Notes under the pieces: model-generated
What the model was told of the DNA's origin: nothing
The model's input: only the letters and a program-made list of their open reading frames with translations
The model's database searches: none
Translations under genes and position numbers: made by a program
Assembly: GCF_014385195.1 (NCBI RefSeq)
Contig: NZ_JACRTG010000034.1
Location: 124,001 to 188,000, forward strand
From: Paratissierella segnis
GTDB lineage: Bacteria > Bacillota > Clostridia > Tissierellales > Tissierellaceae
Length of the DNA stretch: 64,000 bases
Direction of reading: 5' to 3'
Shown: piece after piece, positions 33,605 through 42,982 of the stretch
Layout: each line of letters starts with the position of its first letter
How positions within the stretch are numbered: position 1 is the stretch's first letter

Positions 33605-33630
33605 AGCCTTGATCATTAGTAATCAAGGCT
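33605..33630. terminator. Terminator downstream of the M20 peptidase gene
   Basis: AGCCTTGAT pairs with ATCAAGGCT. On the minus strand the loop is TACTAATG and the tail is AAATTTTT; on the plus strand the hairpin is followed directly by six T. It starts 11 bases after the M20 stop. Confidence 0.65.
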
Positions 33631-33640
33631 TTTTTAATAG

Positions 33641-35299
33641 CTATTTAAGAAGTTTCCTTATTGTTGTATAGGTAATATTAGGAACATTTTCAAAAGTGTA
33701 TTTCATGTGAACTCTTTCAGTTAACTTGTGACCGTCTTTCCCAAAGGTTCCAATATTTACTACGGGTACATTTATTTCCAATATATCGTCTATTGGATAA
33801 GTATATTTTGTACCCCAAGCAGGCATGTTTTTCTTTAATGTTTTTATTTCACCTATATCATCTGAAGATGCTATAAAGTTTGCATCCGATACATATGGGT
33901 AGAACATCTTGGTTTTTATTGGTTTATCAGAATAATCCTGTACAAATTCTACAGCTTCTCTTACACTATCCAATAATTGTCTTTCCAATTCGTTCTTTCC
34001 GGTAACTGTGATTCTTCCATAGAACTGTGATGAATAATAGATTATAATCGCCGGCGACTTATCATCAGACCATTTGGTCCACGCCTCATTTATGACTATC
34101 GTGCTAAATTCTCGCAAATCTAATGATGGAAACAATTCATTTAACTCTTTAGCAAAATTGTGCATATAAATTTTAAACTTTTCACCGTGAATTGTAGCTA
34201 GTTCATTATAGAACTCTTCCCATGTATATACTCTTGTTTCCCAATTAAGTTTTGTGAAATCCATATTACTCAGCTTACAATATTTCTCGTAGGATTTGTT
34301 GACATAATCCAATGCGTTGTCAAAGGATTCTATAGCCTTTTCCTTCATTTTTTTAATCACATCACCGGGACTCATAGTGAAGGTAAAAAAATTATAATAA
34401 CTTTGTGCTGCTATAGCTGTTTGTGCTGTATATCCTTCCTTAAAATCTGATTGTTTCAAAGAAATTGGCGGCAATGTAACCTCGCCCATCATTTCATCAC
34501 AAAAATCCGTATTTAATTCTATATTTCTAGTCAATTCAGCAACTATTAAATTTGGATCCAATCCCTCATAAGCTTGACCTACTTGGGTTCCCTTACCTAC
34601 TACATGAAAGGAAGGTAATAGCTTACCTACATTCCCAAAATATACATATTGATTTTCATCTTTTCCGTCATATGGTGTTGAATAGTCAGCATTTATGGCG
34701 GCAATATATTCTAGATTATATTTTTCTTTCCACTCTTTAAGTACCTCAAGTGCTGAGATGATTCCATTGGAGTTGCCTTCTTCATCAGCTTCTGAAATCG
34801 ATATTATATTTCCGTCCAATTCGTCTAAATGCTCAGAGAAGTATTTCATCAGATACATATGTCCTGCTATACCTGACTTCATATCTAAAGCTCCTCTTCC
34901 AAATAAATATTCCCCTGATAAGATATCCGTATCTACCTCATGGCCTAGATTTAGACTCTTTAGGATTTCAGGCAATTTATCCGGATCAAATGCATAATCT
35001 CGGAATGAACCAAAATCTTCAACCCCTACCGTGTCTAGATGCCCCATTAATATTATTGTCTTATTTGAATTCCCTTTAGTACCCTTTACCATTGAAATCA
35101 CATTGTATCTTTCCATTTCATCATCTTTAATTTCTTGAAGTAATAGATAATCCGGATTTTCCTTAAAGTATGTTAGATTGCTGTAATATTTATAGATTTC
35201 TTTAGCACAGTTCTTTTCCCCATCGGTATTTACTATGCTAGGTATTTTCACTAAACATTCAGTTATCTCTTTGACATCCTCAAAACATTGTAAATACAA
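33641..35299 (-). CDS. M20-family metallopeptidase, RocB-like
   Basis: About 552 residues. The start is uncertain: TTG at 35299 has GGGGGTG six bases upstream; a TTG at 35314 would overlap that site. Zinc-binding M20 motifs are present: MGHLDTVGV (His-x-Asp, about 85-90), FGRGALDMKSG (metal-bridging Asp) near 140 and a EADEEGNSNG segment with the catalytic Glu pair near 180. The size and sequence style fit RocB, the arginine-utilisation protein of Bacillus, whose exact reaction is not known. It may hydrolyse an acyl- or peptide-linked amino acid. Monocistronic. Confidence 0.8.
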   Translation of the reverse strand: MYLQCFEDVKEITECLVKIPSIVNTDGEKNCAKEIYKYYSNLTYFKENPDYLLLQEIKDDEMERYNVISMVKGTKGNSNKTIILMGHLDTVGVEDFGSFRDYAFDPDKLPEILKSLNLGHEVDTDILSGEYLFGRGALDMKSGIAGHMYLMKYFSEHLDELDGNIISISEADEEGNSNGIISALEVLKEWKEKYNLEYIAAINADYSTPYDGKDENQYVYFGNVGKLLPSFHVVGKGTQVGQAYEGLDPNLIVAELTRNIELNTDFCDEMMGEVTLPPISLKQSDFKEGYTAQTAIAAQSYYNFFTFTMSPGDVIKKMKEKAIESFDNALDYVNKSYEKYCKLSNMDFTKLNWETRVYTWEEFYNELATIHGEKFKIYMHNFAKELNELFPSLDLREFSTIVINEAWTKWSDDKSPAIIIYYSSQFYGRITVTGKNELERQLLDSVREAVEFVQDYSDKPIKTKMFYPYVSDANFIASSDDIGEIKTLKKNMPAWGTKYTYPIDDILEINVPVVNIGTFGKDGHKLTERVHMKYTFENVPNITYTTIRKLLK

Positions 35300-35689
35300 A
35301 TCCCACACCCCCAAATCATATATTTCTGTATTTTTATTATATTATATCAAAGTAATTCGTTTTTAACACTTTTTTCACACACAATATATAATTTACAACA
35401 AAATAAAACTCAATAATAATCAATAGTTTTATTTGAACTTTAAATACATTAGACAATTATATATTTTAAAATTGACACAATTGGATATTTATCTTATTCT
35501 GATATTAGATATAATTGTTACTGCTATGGTTTCTTATCATATGGATTATTTAATGGGTGCATCTATGATTATTAGTAAAAGAAAATGAAGACGATTATAT
35601 TATTTCATTAATTAATATCAAATAAAAAATAGTATTAATTTTTTGGGAAAGAAACTAATACTCTGAGTATTTAAATATGGGAGGTTATA
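35300..35689. other. Intergenic region between divergent M20 peptidase and MFS genes
   Basis: About 390 very AT-rich bases without a convincing gene. A TTGACA (35474 region) followed 17 bases later by TATTCT could be a plus-strand promoter; I see no repeats or RNA structure I can name. GGGAGG lies six to eight bases before the MFS start at 35690. Confidence 0.4.
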
Positions 35690-36958
35690 ATGAAAAGCAC
35701 TTCATATATTAATAAAAGAAATATTATTAATTCACCAAATATAAATATGTTGGTATTCTTACTTGGCAAACTAGTTTCTTTATTCGGTACAAGAATCATG
35801 AATTTCGCTATAGGATTATATGTTCTAAAGGTTACCGGATCCGGTATGAGTTTTGCATTAACTATGATTGTTTCCACCATTCCAGCAATTATAATATCGC
35901 CATTTGCAGGTGTTTTTGCTGATAAATTGGACAGAAAAACAGTTGTCGTAATTACTGATTTATTATGTGGTACTTTGTTAATGGTCACATATATTGTTAC
36001 ATTAAGAATTGGTTTGTCATTAAACTTAATTCTCATAACAATTTTTTTATTATCAATATTTAACACCTTTTTTAATATTACTATGGAAGCATCCATACCT
36101 AATATTGTAGATGAGAGTAGATTGACTAAAATTAATTCATACAGTTCATCTATTACTTCCATGGCTGCAATAGTTGGACCTACATTAGGTGGATTAATAT
36201 ATGGATTAGTTCCTATAGAAATGTTTTTGTTGATTGCCGGAATTTGCTTTATACTCTCAGCTATTTCTGAAACATTTATAAATTTTAATTTCAATAATAC
36301 ACCTGTTTCCGAAAAGTCTAATGAAAAAATATGGTCTGAAATTAAATCCGGATTAAATTATGTTAAATCAAAAAAGGCGATATTCTCAATTTTAGCATTT
36401 TCAATATTTACAAATTTTGTTTTTAGTGCATACACTGTTTCACTTCCCCATATTATAAATATTCAACTTGGCTTTAATTCAGAACAATATGGTTTAATAC
36501 AATCATCATCTGCAATTGGTAGTTTGATATTTTCAATAATATATTCTTTATTACCTGATAATAAGAGTAAATATAAACACTTTATATCTGCATTAGTAAT
36601 ACTTTCAATATTGATGATGATTACAGGCATCCCAACATTATCAATTTTTAATACAGCTCCCCAAAGCAGCTTATTATTATATTTCATATTGCTTAATTTT
36701 TCAATAGGAGGAGCTTTAATGTTCGTAAACCTTCCTGCGTTTATTTTGATTCAAAGAGAAACATCCGATGAGTATCGCGGCAGGGTTAATGGATTATTTG
36801 GTACCATGTCTTTGTCAATCCAACCATTAGGTATGACTATAGGTGGGTTATTTACGGATTATATTTCAAGCTTTATATTAGTTTTAATATGTGGAATATT
36901 ATCTTTAGCAATATCCTTTATATTATCAAGAATAACAGAATTAAAAGAGGGAATATAA
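35690..36958 (+). CDS. MFS transporter, macrolide-efflux type
   Basis: A 422-residue polytopic protein with about 12 hydrophobic segments. The N-terminus has LGKLVSLFGTRIMNFAIGLYVL and the loop 2-3 motif GVFADKLDRKTVVVITD (about residues 79-95), the motif A of the DHA3/MefA branch of the major facilitator superfamily. The centre has a cytoplasmic loop near residue 205. RETSDEYRGRVNGLFG near residue 360 is also typical. It is likely a proton-driven drug exporter; substrate unknown. It is a single gene with a GGGAGG site and a stable hairpin 28 bases downstream. Confidence 0.85.
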   Translation: MKSTSYINKRNIINSPNINMLVFLLGKLVSLFGTRIMNFAIGLYVLKVTGSGMSFALTMIVSTIPAIIISPFAGVFADKLDRKTVVVITDLLCGTLLMVTYIVTLRIGLSLNLILITIFLLSIFNTFFNITMEASIPNIVDESRLTKINSYSSSITSMAAIVGPTLGGLIYGLVPIEMFLLIAGICFILSAISETFINFNFNNTPVSEKSNEKIWSEIKSGLNYVKSKKAIFSILAFSIFTNFVFSAYTVSLPHIINIQLGFNSEQYGLIQSSSAIGSLIFSIIYSLLPDNKSKYKHFISALVILSILMMITGIPTLSIFNTAPQSSLLLYFILLNFSIGGALMFVNLPAFILIQRETSDEYRGRVNGLFGTMSLSIQPLGMTIGGLFTDYISSFILVLICGILSLAISFILSRITELKEGI

Positions 36959-36986
36959 ATATGTATGTATAATGACTAAAGTAACA

Positions 36987-37012
36987 ATGGGCAGACAGGG
37001 TCGTCTGCCCAT
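36987..37012. terminator. Hairpin after the MFS gene
   Basis: ATGGGCAGAC pairs exactly with GTCTGCCCAT around a six-base loop. No clear T tract follows, so it may be a weak terminator or an RNA-stabilising hairpin. Confidence 0.5.
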
Positions 37013-37185
37013 ACGATTTCTGCGAATATCCTAAGACATCGCACCTTTAGCCCAATTGATTCTAAGCTTTGTATTATTTCTTGTAATGAGCATAGAAAAA
37101 TCCTAAAGCTAATGCTCCAAAGCTCTGTCTATAATCACCTTTATTTTTAATAACTTCATCTTAAAATTATCTCCAAAACCAAGCA
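37013..37185 (-). other. Non-coding gap with a possible gene remnant
   Basis: One minus-strand frame reads DEVIKNKGDYRQSFGALALG then FFYAHYKK and a stop, directly preceded by another stop and lacking a start. It looks protein-like but is only about 28 codons, so at best a relic. Nothing else is recognised here. Confidence 0.25.
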
Positions 37186-37209
37186 AAACCCCTTGAAATC
37201 AAGAGGTTT
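37186..37209 (-). terminator. Terminator of ssrA
   Basis: On the minus strand AAACCTCTTGA pairs with TCAAGGGGTTT (one G-U pair) around a two-base loop and runs into TTTT. It begins 14 bases after the tmRNA 3' end. Confidence 0.7.
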
Positions 37210-37223
37210 ATATTATATATGTA

Positions 37224-37579
37224 TGGTGGAGGCGGTGGGTGTCGAACCCACGTCCAAAAACCCTTCCACAAGAGTTTCTCCGAGTGCAGTCAGTAATTTA
37301 TCCTTCCCTCCACTCATCTCCTACTGACAGGATATGAGCTTTGGTAGCTTCATAATTTCCGTTCTTAGCTCAAAGCTTTGCTAAGCTCGGGTCCCCACTA
37401 AGATGACGCCAAATCCTAAGTCGTGGGATTCTTAAGTTTGACGAGCAGCTTTAATTAAGCTGCAAATGCGTAATTATTTTCGTTTGCGTTTAATTTTAGT
37501 TTGCCACTTTTAACGTTGCTTGGCTACAACGACTCGCTACTCCTGATTCCGAATCCCTGTCGAAACCTAATTCGCCCCC
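37224..37579 (-). ncRNA. ssrA: Transfer-messenger RNA (tmRNA)
   Basis: Frees stalled ribosomes and tags the unfinished protein for degradation, together with SmpB. On the minus strand the 5' end GGGGGCGAATTAGG (37579) pairs as acceptor stem with the 3' end CGCCTCCACCA (37224-37234). The tRNA-like part includes GGTTCGACACCC (T arm). The tag reading frame gives ANENNYAFAA followed by TAA, near 37460. The length of about 356 bases is normal, and CCA is encoded. smpB lies 1.4 kb upstream in the same direction with two thrE-like genes between. Confidence 0.96.
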
Positions 37580-37630
37580 ATATTTGATTGCTATACAATT
37601 ATAGCAGGATAATGATTTTATGTCAAACAA

Positions 37631-37718
37631 CCACAATTCAATTCACAGTTCACAGTTCACAATTCACAATGCATAGGTCAATTCACGATGCACAATTCAA
37701 AATGCATATTCACAATTG
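37631..37718. repeat. ACAATTCACA-type simple repeat array
   Basis: About ten degenerate copies of (C)ACAATTCA/CACAGTTCA/GCACAATTC in roughly 90 bases between ssrA and the ThrE pair. The same motif recurs at 44.51-44.58, 41.71-41.74 and 30.58 kb in other intergenic gaps. Confidence 0.7.
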
Positions 37719-37745
37719 AAAAGAGGAGATTCTTCGATAGTTAAG

Positions 37746-38192
37746 TTAATCCTGTTCGTCCAAGAATGATGCTTTCTTAATTTTGCCTATAGTTTTAAAA
37801 ATAGTATCTATGGTAAAAATAGACAATGCAATCATCCCTGAAATTTTAATTGTCTCTTCTAAAAATCCCTGCCCCACTTGACTAGATCCTTTGATAAAAA
37901 AATATACAGCACGATACATACTCAGACCCGGTACAATCGGAAAAACTCCGGGTATAAAGAAAATTGTAACCGGCACCTTAAATAATCTTGAAAAAATATG
38001 TGATATAGTTGATATAATCAATCCTGCTATATATGTAGAAAATACAGGTCCATAAATTTTAGAAGACAATAAATATGTTGCCCAACCCGCAGCACCGATT
38101 ATACCTGTACGTAAAATACAATTTTTTGGTGCTTCTAAATAAATAGAACCCGCTACAGTAGCCATAAATGCTCCAATAATTTGCCATATCAT
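37746..38192 (-). CDS. Threonine/serine exporter small subunit (ThrE_2 / YjjB-like)
   Basis: A 148-residue membrane protein with about five hydrophobic segments and the IPGVFPIVPGLSMYRAVYFF motif near residue 80, typical of the DUF3815/ThrE_2 half of split ThrE exporters. Its start overlaps the stop of the YjjP-like gene by one base, so the pair is coupled and should form one transporter. It probably exports threonine, serine or related small acids; specificity is inference. Confidence 0.85.
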   Translation of the reverse strand: MIWQIIGAFMATVAGSIYLEAPKNCILRTGIIGAAGWATYLLSSKIYGPVFSTYIAGLIISTISHIFSRLFKVPVTIFFIPGVFPIVPGLSMYRAVYFFIKGSSQVGQGFLEETIKISGMIALSIFTIDTIFKTIGKIKKASFLDEQD

Positions 38193-38971
38193 TACAATGC
38201 ACCTCCAGTCAATAAAAGACCTATTGCTACCCCCAAAGCAATTGACAGTGCAACAACTACTGCTTCAAGAGCCTTCGCTCCAAAGGACATGTAGTCACCG
38301 TGCAACAAATCACGAAATGCATTTGTTATTGCTGCTCCCGGCAATAAAGGCATTATAGAACTAGCTGTTACCACATCAATGTTTATATTTTTAAACACAT
38401 AATTTTTAAGTAAAACTGTTATGATAGCAATAAAAGCAGATGATAAGGCATTTTTAATAAAACCATCCATACTAATGCGTTTATCTATTTTATTTACAAA
38501 TATTAAAATAAGACCATTCATTCCCGCAACTACAATTTCATTTATATTTCCTCCCAGCAATAACGCAAAGAAGGATGTAAATAATATTATTCCTAAGCCT
38601 CTAGTAAAGGGCTTATATCTTTCGTCTTGAATTTCTTTTAAGGCACTATAGGCTTGATTTAAGTTGTATTTACTTTCAGTGAAATTCCTGCAAATAGTAT
38701 TTACTTGAGAGATGTTATTTAGGTTAGTATTTCTAATTGTAACCCTTCTGACAACAGTGATTGCATCAATTGACGGATCATCCAAAGTTATAACCAAAGC
38801 AGTGGCAATGGCAAATGCTTCTGTAGTTTCCAGACCTGAAACTTTGAGTATACGCAGCATCGTATCTTCTACCCTGTACGATTCAGCGTTGCTCTCCATC
38901 ATAATCTTCCCTGCCAAGGCAGCGGTCTCTACAAGTTTTTTATAATCCATATTTTTAGATTTATTTATCAT
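38192..38971 (-). CDS. Threonine/serine exporter large subunit (ThrE / YjjP-like)
   Basis: A 259-residue protein with a soluble N-terminal half and five hydrophobic segments in the C-terminal half. The N-terminus has AALAGKIMMESNAESYRVEDTM (about 17-38), the signature of the ThrE family, and the membrane part contains MPLLPGAAITNAFRDLLHGD near residue 210. Together with the small downstream protein it corresponds to a complete ThrE. Start is either 38971 or the ATG at 38950; neither has a strong ribosome site. It is 17 bases downstream of smpB. Confidence 0.85.
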   Translation of the reverse strand: MINKSKNMDYKKLVETAALAGKIMMESNAESYRVEDTMLRILKVSGLETTEAFAIATALVITLDDPSIDAITVVRRVTIRNTNLNNISQVNTICRNFTESKYNLNQAYSALKEIQDERYKPFTRGLGIILFTSFFALLLGGNINEIVVAGMNGLILIFVNKIDKRISMDGFIKNALSSAFIAIITVLLKNYVFKNINIDVVTASSIMPLLPGAAITNAFRDLLHGDYMSFGAKALEAVVVALSIALGVAIGLLLTGGAL

Positions 38972-38987
38972 ATATAAGTTAGAGAGC

Positions 38988-39452
38988 TTACCTGTATTTT
39001 AAGCTTTGCTGCTGCTCCATTCTCCTCATCGCATCTTTCTTTGCTATGGCTTCCCTTTTATCATATAGCTTCTTGCCCTTTGCAGTTGCTAATTCTACCT
39101 TTACCAAACCATCCTTGATATAGACTGAAAGCGGAATCAAAGTATATCCTTTCTGCATTATATCTCCCGTCAGCCTTCTTATTTCCCTTTTATTAAGCAA
39201 TAATTTTCTTTTCCTTAAGGGATCTTGATTGAAGATATTACCTTGCTCATAGGGACTAATATGCATGTTATTAATAAATACTTCGCCATCATCAATTGAA
39301 GCATAGCTGTCCTTAATATTTAATTTTCCTTGACGTATTGATTTTACTTCAGTTCCTTTTAATGCAATACCCGCTTCGATAGTATCTTCTATAAAAAATT
39401 CGTGCCTTGCTTTTCTATTTGTTGCAACTACTTTAGTACCTATTTTTTTCAT
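38988..39452 (-). CDS. smpB: SsrA-binding protein
   Basis: Binds tmRNA and delivers it to stalled ribosomes. From the ATG at 39452 the protein has 154 residues (a GTG at 39461 is a weaker choice). Signature segments are ATNRKARHEFFIEDTIEAGIAL at the start, GTEVKSIRQGKLNIKDSYA, ISPYEQGNIFNQDPLRKRKLLL and the C-terminal GKKLYDKREAIAKKDAMRR tail that inserts in the mRNA channel. Length is normal. It follows rnr by 70 bases, in the conserved secG-rnr-smpB-ssrA order. Confidence 0.96.
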   Translation of the reverse strand: MKKIGTKVVATNRKARHEFFIEDTIEAGIALKGTEVKSIRQGKLNIKDSYASIDDGEVFINNMHISPYEQGNIFNQDPLRKRKLLLNKREIRRLTGDIMQKGYTLIPLSVYIKDGLVKVELATAKGKKLYDKREAIAKKDAMRRMEQQQSLKYR

Positions 39453-39521
39453 AATGATCACCAGATATATTATTTTCTAATCGATATTAAGTGTAACAAA
39501 TTTATAGTTTTAAGTCAATTA

Positions 39522-41633
39522 TCATGAAATTAAATCAAAATCTATATTTCTCTTGCCTACATCCGCACCTATAACCTCTACTCGCACTTCATCTCCCAGT
39601 CTATATATCCTTTTTGTTCTTTCACCTATAACATAATAATTTTCTTCATCAAAACGATAAAAATCATCATCCATATAGCTGAACCTTATCAACCCTTCAA
39701 TGGTATTGTCCAGCTGAACAAATATACCGAAACTTGTTAAAGAAGATATGATACCTTCATACTCCTCCCCTATTCTTTCACTCATGTATTGGGCTTTTTT
39801 CAAATCATCAACTTCTCTTTCTGCTTCCTCTGCCCTTCTTTCTGTCATAGAAACATGTTCTGCAATTTCAGGAAGTATACTATCAAGTTTTTCCTGTTTC
39901 TCCATTGAAAGCTTCCCTTTGATATATTGTTTAATAATCCTATGAATCACCAAATCCGAATATCTTCTGATTGGAGCTGTAAAATGAGTGTAAAACTGTG
40001 CAGCAAGCCCAAAGTGAACATCCGATTTTTCACTGTAAATAGCCTTTTTCAAAGATCTAAGAAGCAAAGTGGAGATAACTATTTCTTCTTTTTTTCCCTT
40101 TATTTCCTCTGTTAATAGCTGTAATTCTTTAGGATGTATATCTTTTCCCTTTAACATATAGCCAAAATTGTGAATGAATTTAGCAAATTCGTTCATCTTT
40201 TCAGCGCTTGGATATTCGTGAATACGATATATAAAAGGAATTTCTGCCCAATGATATTCTTCCGCAACGGTTTCATTGCATACCAACATAAATTCCTCGA
40301 TTAATTTGTTGGCTACTCTTCTTTCTGCTCTTCGTATATCAACGGGTTTTCCCTTATCATCCAATTCAATATAAGTCTCGGGAAAATCAAAGTCAATACT
40401 CCCTCTTCTCTTCCGTTTTTCATATAGTATATGCATCAGTTCCTCTGATATTTTTAATTCTTCATATACGTCTTTCAGCTTTTTCTTTGATGTTTCATCA
40501 TCATTTTCAAGCAAATCAGATACGTCGTCATAGATTAATCTTTGCTTACTGTTTATAACCGCCTCAAATATTTGGTGATCTACTACAGTTCCGCTTTTAT
40601 CTATTTCCATCATTACCGACAGAGTCAGTCTATCCTCATTTGGATTTAATGAACATAATCCATTGGATAATTCCTTAGGCAGCATTGGGATTACTCGATC
40701 TATTAAATAAACTGAATTCCCTCTCAAATAAGCCTCTTTATCCATAGGGGAATTTTCTTTAACATAATGGGATACATCAGCTATATGAACTCCCAGTTTA
40801 TAGTTTCCATTGGGAAATTTTTCTATAGATATAGCGTCATCAAAATCCTTTGCATCAGCACCATCTATGGTAAATGCCTTTAAAGCTCTAAAATCCATCC
40901 TTCCTAAAATGTCCGCTTCTCTAAGATTATTCTCTATATCTTTAGCTTGTTTCTCAACTCCCATAGGGAATTCTTCAGGCAGTTTAAATTGCCTGATAAT
41001 TGACAAGATATCAGTTCCCCTATCCGATAAATATCCTAAAACCTCAATTACCATGCCTTCAGGATTTCTCCTTTGTTCAGGCCATTTTGTGATTTCAACT
41101 ACTACCTTCTGCCCATCCTTGGCTCCACCCATTTGAGCTTTTGGTATAAATATATCATACGAAATCTTATGATCATCAGGAATTAAAAACCCAAAATTGC
41201 CGCTATCTTCAAAAGTTCCAATCACCTGTTCATTTACTCTTTCAAGTATTCGTATGATTTCTCCTTCTTGTTTTCTCCCGGATTCTTGTCGTTTTACTAT
41301 ATTGGCAAGTACTGTGTCCCCATTCATTGCACCATTCATGTTTTCAGGCGAAATAAATATATCTTCCATCGTCTTATCTTTGGACAAAACGAAGCCAAAA
41401 CCGCGTTCGTTGCCTTCCAGTTTGCCCGCTACTATATAATCGGAATTTGTTAAACTGTATTTTTCTTTATTCGATTTTAATATAATTCCTTCCTTTTCAA
41501 GTCCATCTATTATCTTATTAAATTCTTTTGCATCATTTTTTTCAATGTTAAAATGCGCTGCAATTTCCTCCTTCAATAATGGCTTATAATTTTTTTCTTC
41601 CATGAGGCTAATTATTTCTTCTCTTATGCTCAT
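39522..41633 (-). CDS. rnr: Ribonuclease R
   Basis: Processive 3'-5' exoribonuclease that degrades structured RNA and participates in tmRNA-linked mRNA decay. The 703 residues have an N-terminal winged-helix region (about 1-60), two cold-shock-like domains (about 65-230), the RNB catalytic domain with GADAKDFDDAIS (about 258-269) and DVSHYV, and the C-terminal S1 domain (about 620-700) starting GEEYEGIISSLTSFGIFVQL. Catalytic aspartates are intact. Slightly shorter at the C-terminus than the E. coli enzyme, as usual for Firmicutes. AGGAATAG-like site upstream. Confidence 0.95.
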   Translation of the reverse strand: MSIREEIISLMEEKNYKPLLKEEIAAHFNIEKNDAKEFNKIIDGLEKEGIILKSNKEKYSLTNSDYIVAGKLEGNERGFGFVLSKDKTMEDIFISPENMNGAMNGDTVLANIVKRQESGRKQEGEIIRILERVNEQVIGTFEDSGNFGFLIPDDHKISYDIFIPKAQMGGAKDGQKVVVEITKWPEQRRNPEGMVIEVLGYLSDRGTDILSIIRQFKLPEEFPMGVEKQAKDIENNLREADILGRMDFRALKAFTIDGADAKDFDDAISIEKFPNGNYKLGVHIADVSHYVKENSPMDKEAYLRGNSVYLIDRVIPMLPKELSNGLCSLNPNEDRLTLSVMMEIDKSGTVVDHQIFEAVINSKQRLIYDDVSDLLENDDETSKKKLKDVYEELKISEELMHILYEKRKRRGSIDFDFPETYIELDDKGKPVDIRRAERRVANKLIEEFMLVCNETVAEEYHWAEIPFIYRIHEYPSAEKMNEFAKFIHNFGYMLKGKDIHPKELQLLTEEIKGKKEEIVISTLLLRSLKKAIYSEKSDVHFGLAAQFYTHFTAPIRRYSDLVIHRIIKQYIKGKLSMEKQEKLDSILPEIAEHVSMTERRAEEAEREVDDLKKAQYMSERIGEEYEGIISSLTSFGIFVQLDNTIEGLIRFSYMDDDFYRFDEENYYVIGERTKRIYRLGDEVRVEVIGADVGKRNIDFDLIS

Positions 41634-41712
41634 GCTATTCCTCCCCTAGTTCTTATTATCTAGTTACTCTCCTCTTGTTACTGTCCTCTTTTAAGTTTTA
41701 ATCTCAACCCCA

Positions 41713-41743
41713 TCAATTGTGAATTGTGCATTGTGAATTGTGG
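41713..41743. repeat. ATTGTGAATTGTG-type simple repeat
   Basis: CAATTGTGAATTGTGCATTG and a following TGAATTGTGG copy; the reverse complement of the ACAATTCAC arrays seen at 37.6 and 44.5 kb. It lies in the ddl-rnr gap (41634-41801), in which I see no gene. Confidence 0.65.
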
Positions 41744-41782
41744 ATATCTACCTTTATTATTTACCCTTTTTCTAAAAAAAAA

Positions 41783-41806
41783 TGTAAGATATTAAAATAT
41801 CTTACA
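41783..41806 (-). terminator. Terminator overlapping the ddl stop codon
   Basis: TGTAAGATATT pairs exactly with AATATCTTACA around two bases, followed on the minus strand by nine T (41774-41782). The ddl stop TAA (41802-41804) lies within the stem, so coding sequence and terminator share bases. Confidence 0.8.
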
Positions 41807-42971
41807 CCTTTCTTGTCTTTACTCCATATTGCGTTCTATTAAAAAGATTTGCCTCGTAAGAATACATATTTTTATTTTTTTCTTTGTGGGTTTCTATAGC
41901 AATATCAATCATTTTATCAATTAATTTACCAATTGATATTCCCTTGCCCTCCCAAAGGTAAAACCCTATTGACCCAGGGAGAGTATTTATCTCGTTAATA
42001 TATACGTTGTTGTCCTTATCCAGTAAAAAGTCTATCCTTGCAGTTCCTTTACAATCTATTGAAGTAAATGCCTTTATAGCTAAATCTTCTATTTTGATTC
42101 TTAAGGTTTCATCAATATCCGCAGGTATTCTTCTTGTTTCTCCTGATGATTTTACTCCCTTGTTATTCCCTTTTATATATTTATCTTCAAAGGACAGAAT
42201 TTCAGTCCAGCCCATAGGTTCCTCACACAATGAAGTTATGACCTCATTATCATATCCCAATACAGCGCAATTTATCTCCCTAGGGCTTTCAACTGCCTTT
42301 TCAACTATTATTTTTCTATCATAATGAACCGCTATTTCTATTGCACTTATAAGTCCGTCTCTATCCTTAGCTTTATTGATACCAACGCTTGAACCTAAAT
42401 TTGCCGGTTTAACAAATACAGGATATCCCAATTTCTCTTCAATTTTATTTATGACGTCTTCTCTATCCTTAGACCAATTTGATCTATAAAACCACATATA
42501 GTCTACTATAGGCAAAGAATATGACTTATAAACATCTTTCATCAAAATTTTATCCATCCCAACGGATGAAGCAAGCACTCCGCCTCCTACATAAGGTATG
42601 TTCATAAGCTCAAATAATCCTTGTATAGTACCATCTTCACCATTTGTGCCATGTAGCGCCGGAAAAACAATATCCAATTTGTCCAATATCTTTTTCCCAA
42701 ATAATCCTGATCCCTCAGGGTGCAAATAAATATTATGGTCATTTAGGGATTGAGATAGCATGATTTGTTTCACATCTTTAAAATTGTTGTCCTTATAGTT
42801 TTTAAACTCCATTAAGCTGCTTCCCGTCAGCCATTTTCCACTCTTTGTTATATAGATAGGAACTACCTCATATTTTGATTTGTCTATATTCTCCATTACC
42901 TGCATGCCTGTTATTACAGACACTTCATGTTCTACACTATAGCCGCCAAAAATTACACCAACTTTTTTCAT
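41802..42971 (-). CDS. ddl: D-alanine--D-alanine ligase
   Basis: Joins two D-alanines with ATP for peptidoglycan precursors. The 389-residue ATP-grasp enzyme has VIFGGYSVEHEVSVITG (about 6-22), HGTNGEDGTIQGLFELMNIPYVGGGVL near residue 104, VFVKPANLGSSVGINKA near residue 180, and the C-terminal INEINTLPGSIGFYLWE segment with catalytic residues. The GSIGFY motif contains the Tyr/Phe position that separates D-Ala-D-Ala from D-Ala-D-lactate enzymes, but family members vary, so D-Ala-D-Ala is the default call. It is 11 bases downstream of the murF-like gene. Confidence 0.93.
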   Translation of the reverse strand: MKKVGVIFGGYSVEHEVSVITGMQVMENIDKSKYEVVPIYITKSGKWLTGSSLMEFKNYKDNNFKDVKQIMLSQSLNDHNIYLHPEGSGLFGKKILDKLDIVFPALHGTNGEDGTIQGLFELMNIPYVGGGVLASSVGMDKILMKDVYKSYSLPIVDYMWFYRSNWSKDREDVINKIEEKLGYPVFVKPANLGSSVGINKAKDRDGLISAIEIAVHYDRKIIVEKAVESPREINCAVLGYDNEVITSLCEEPMGWTEILSFEDKYIKGNNKGVKSSGETRRIPADIDETLRIKIEDLAIKAFTSIDCKGTARIDFLLDKDNNVYINEINTLPGSIGFYLWEGKGISIGKLIDKMIDIAIETHKEKNKNMYSYEANLFNRTQYGVKTRKV

Positions 42972-42982
42972 CCCATTGCCCC

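Noticed and set aside
35671..36294. A 207-residue minus-strand reading frame
   Set aside because: It is antisense to the clear MFS transporter gene, which has the ribosome site, membrane segments and motif A.
37013..37185. Small gene DEVIKNKG... before ssrA
   Set aside because: Protein-like over about 28 codons but closed by a stop directly upstream and without a start; kept only as a possible relic.
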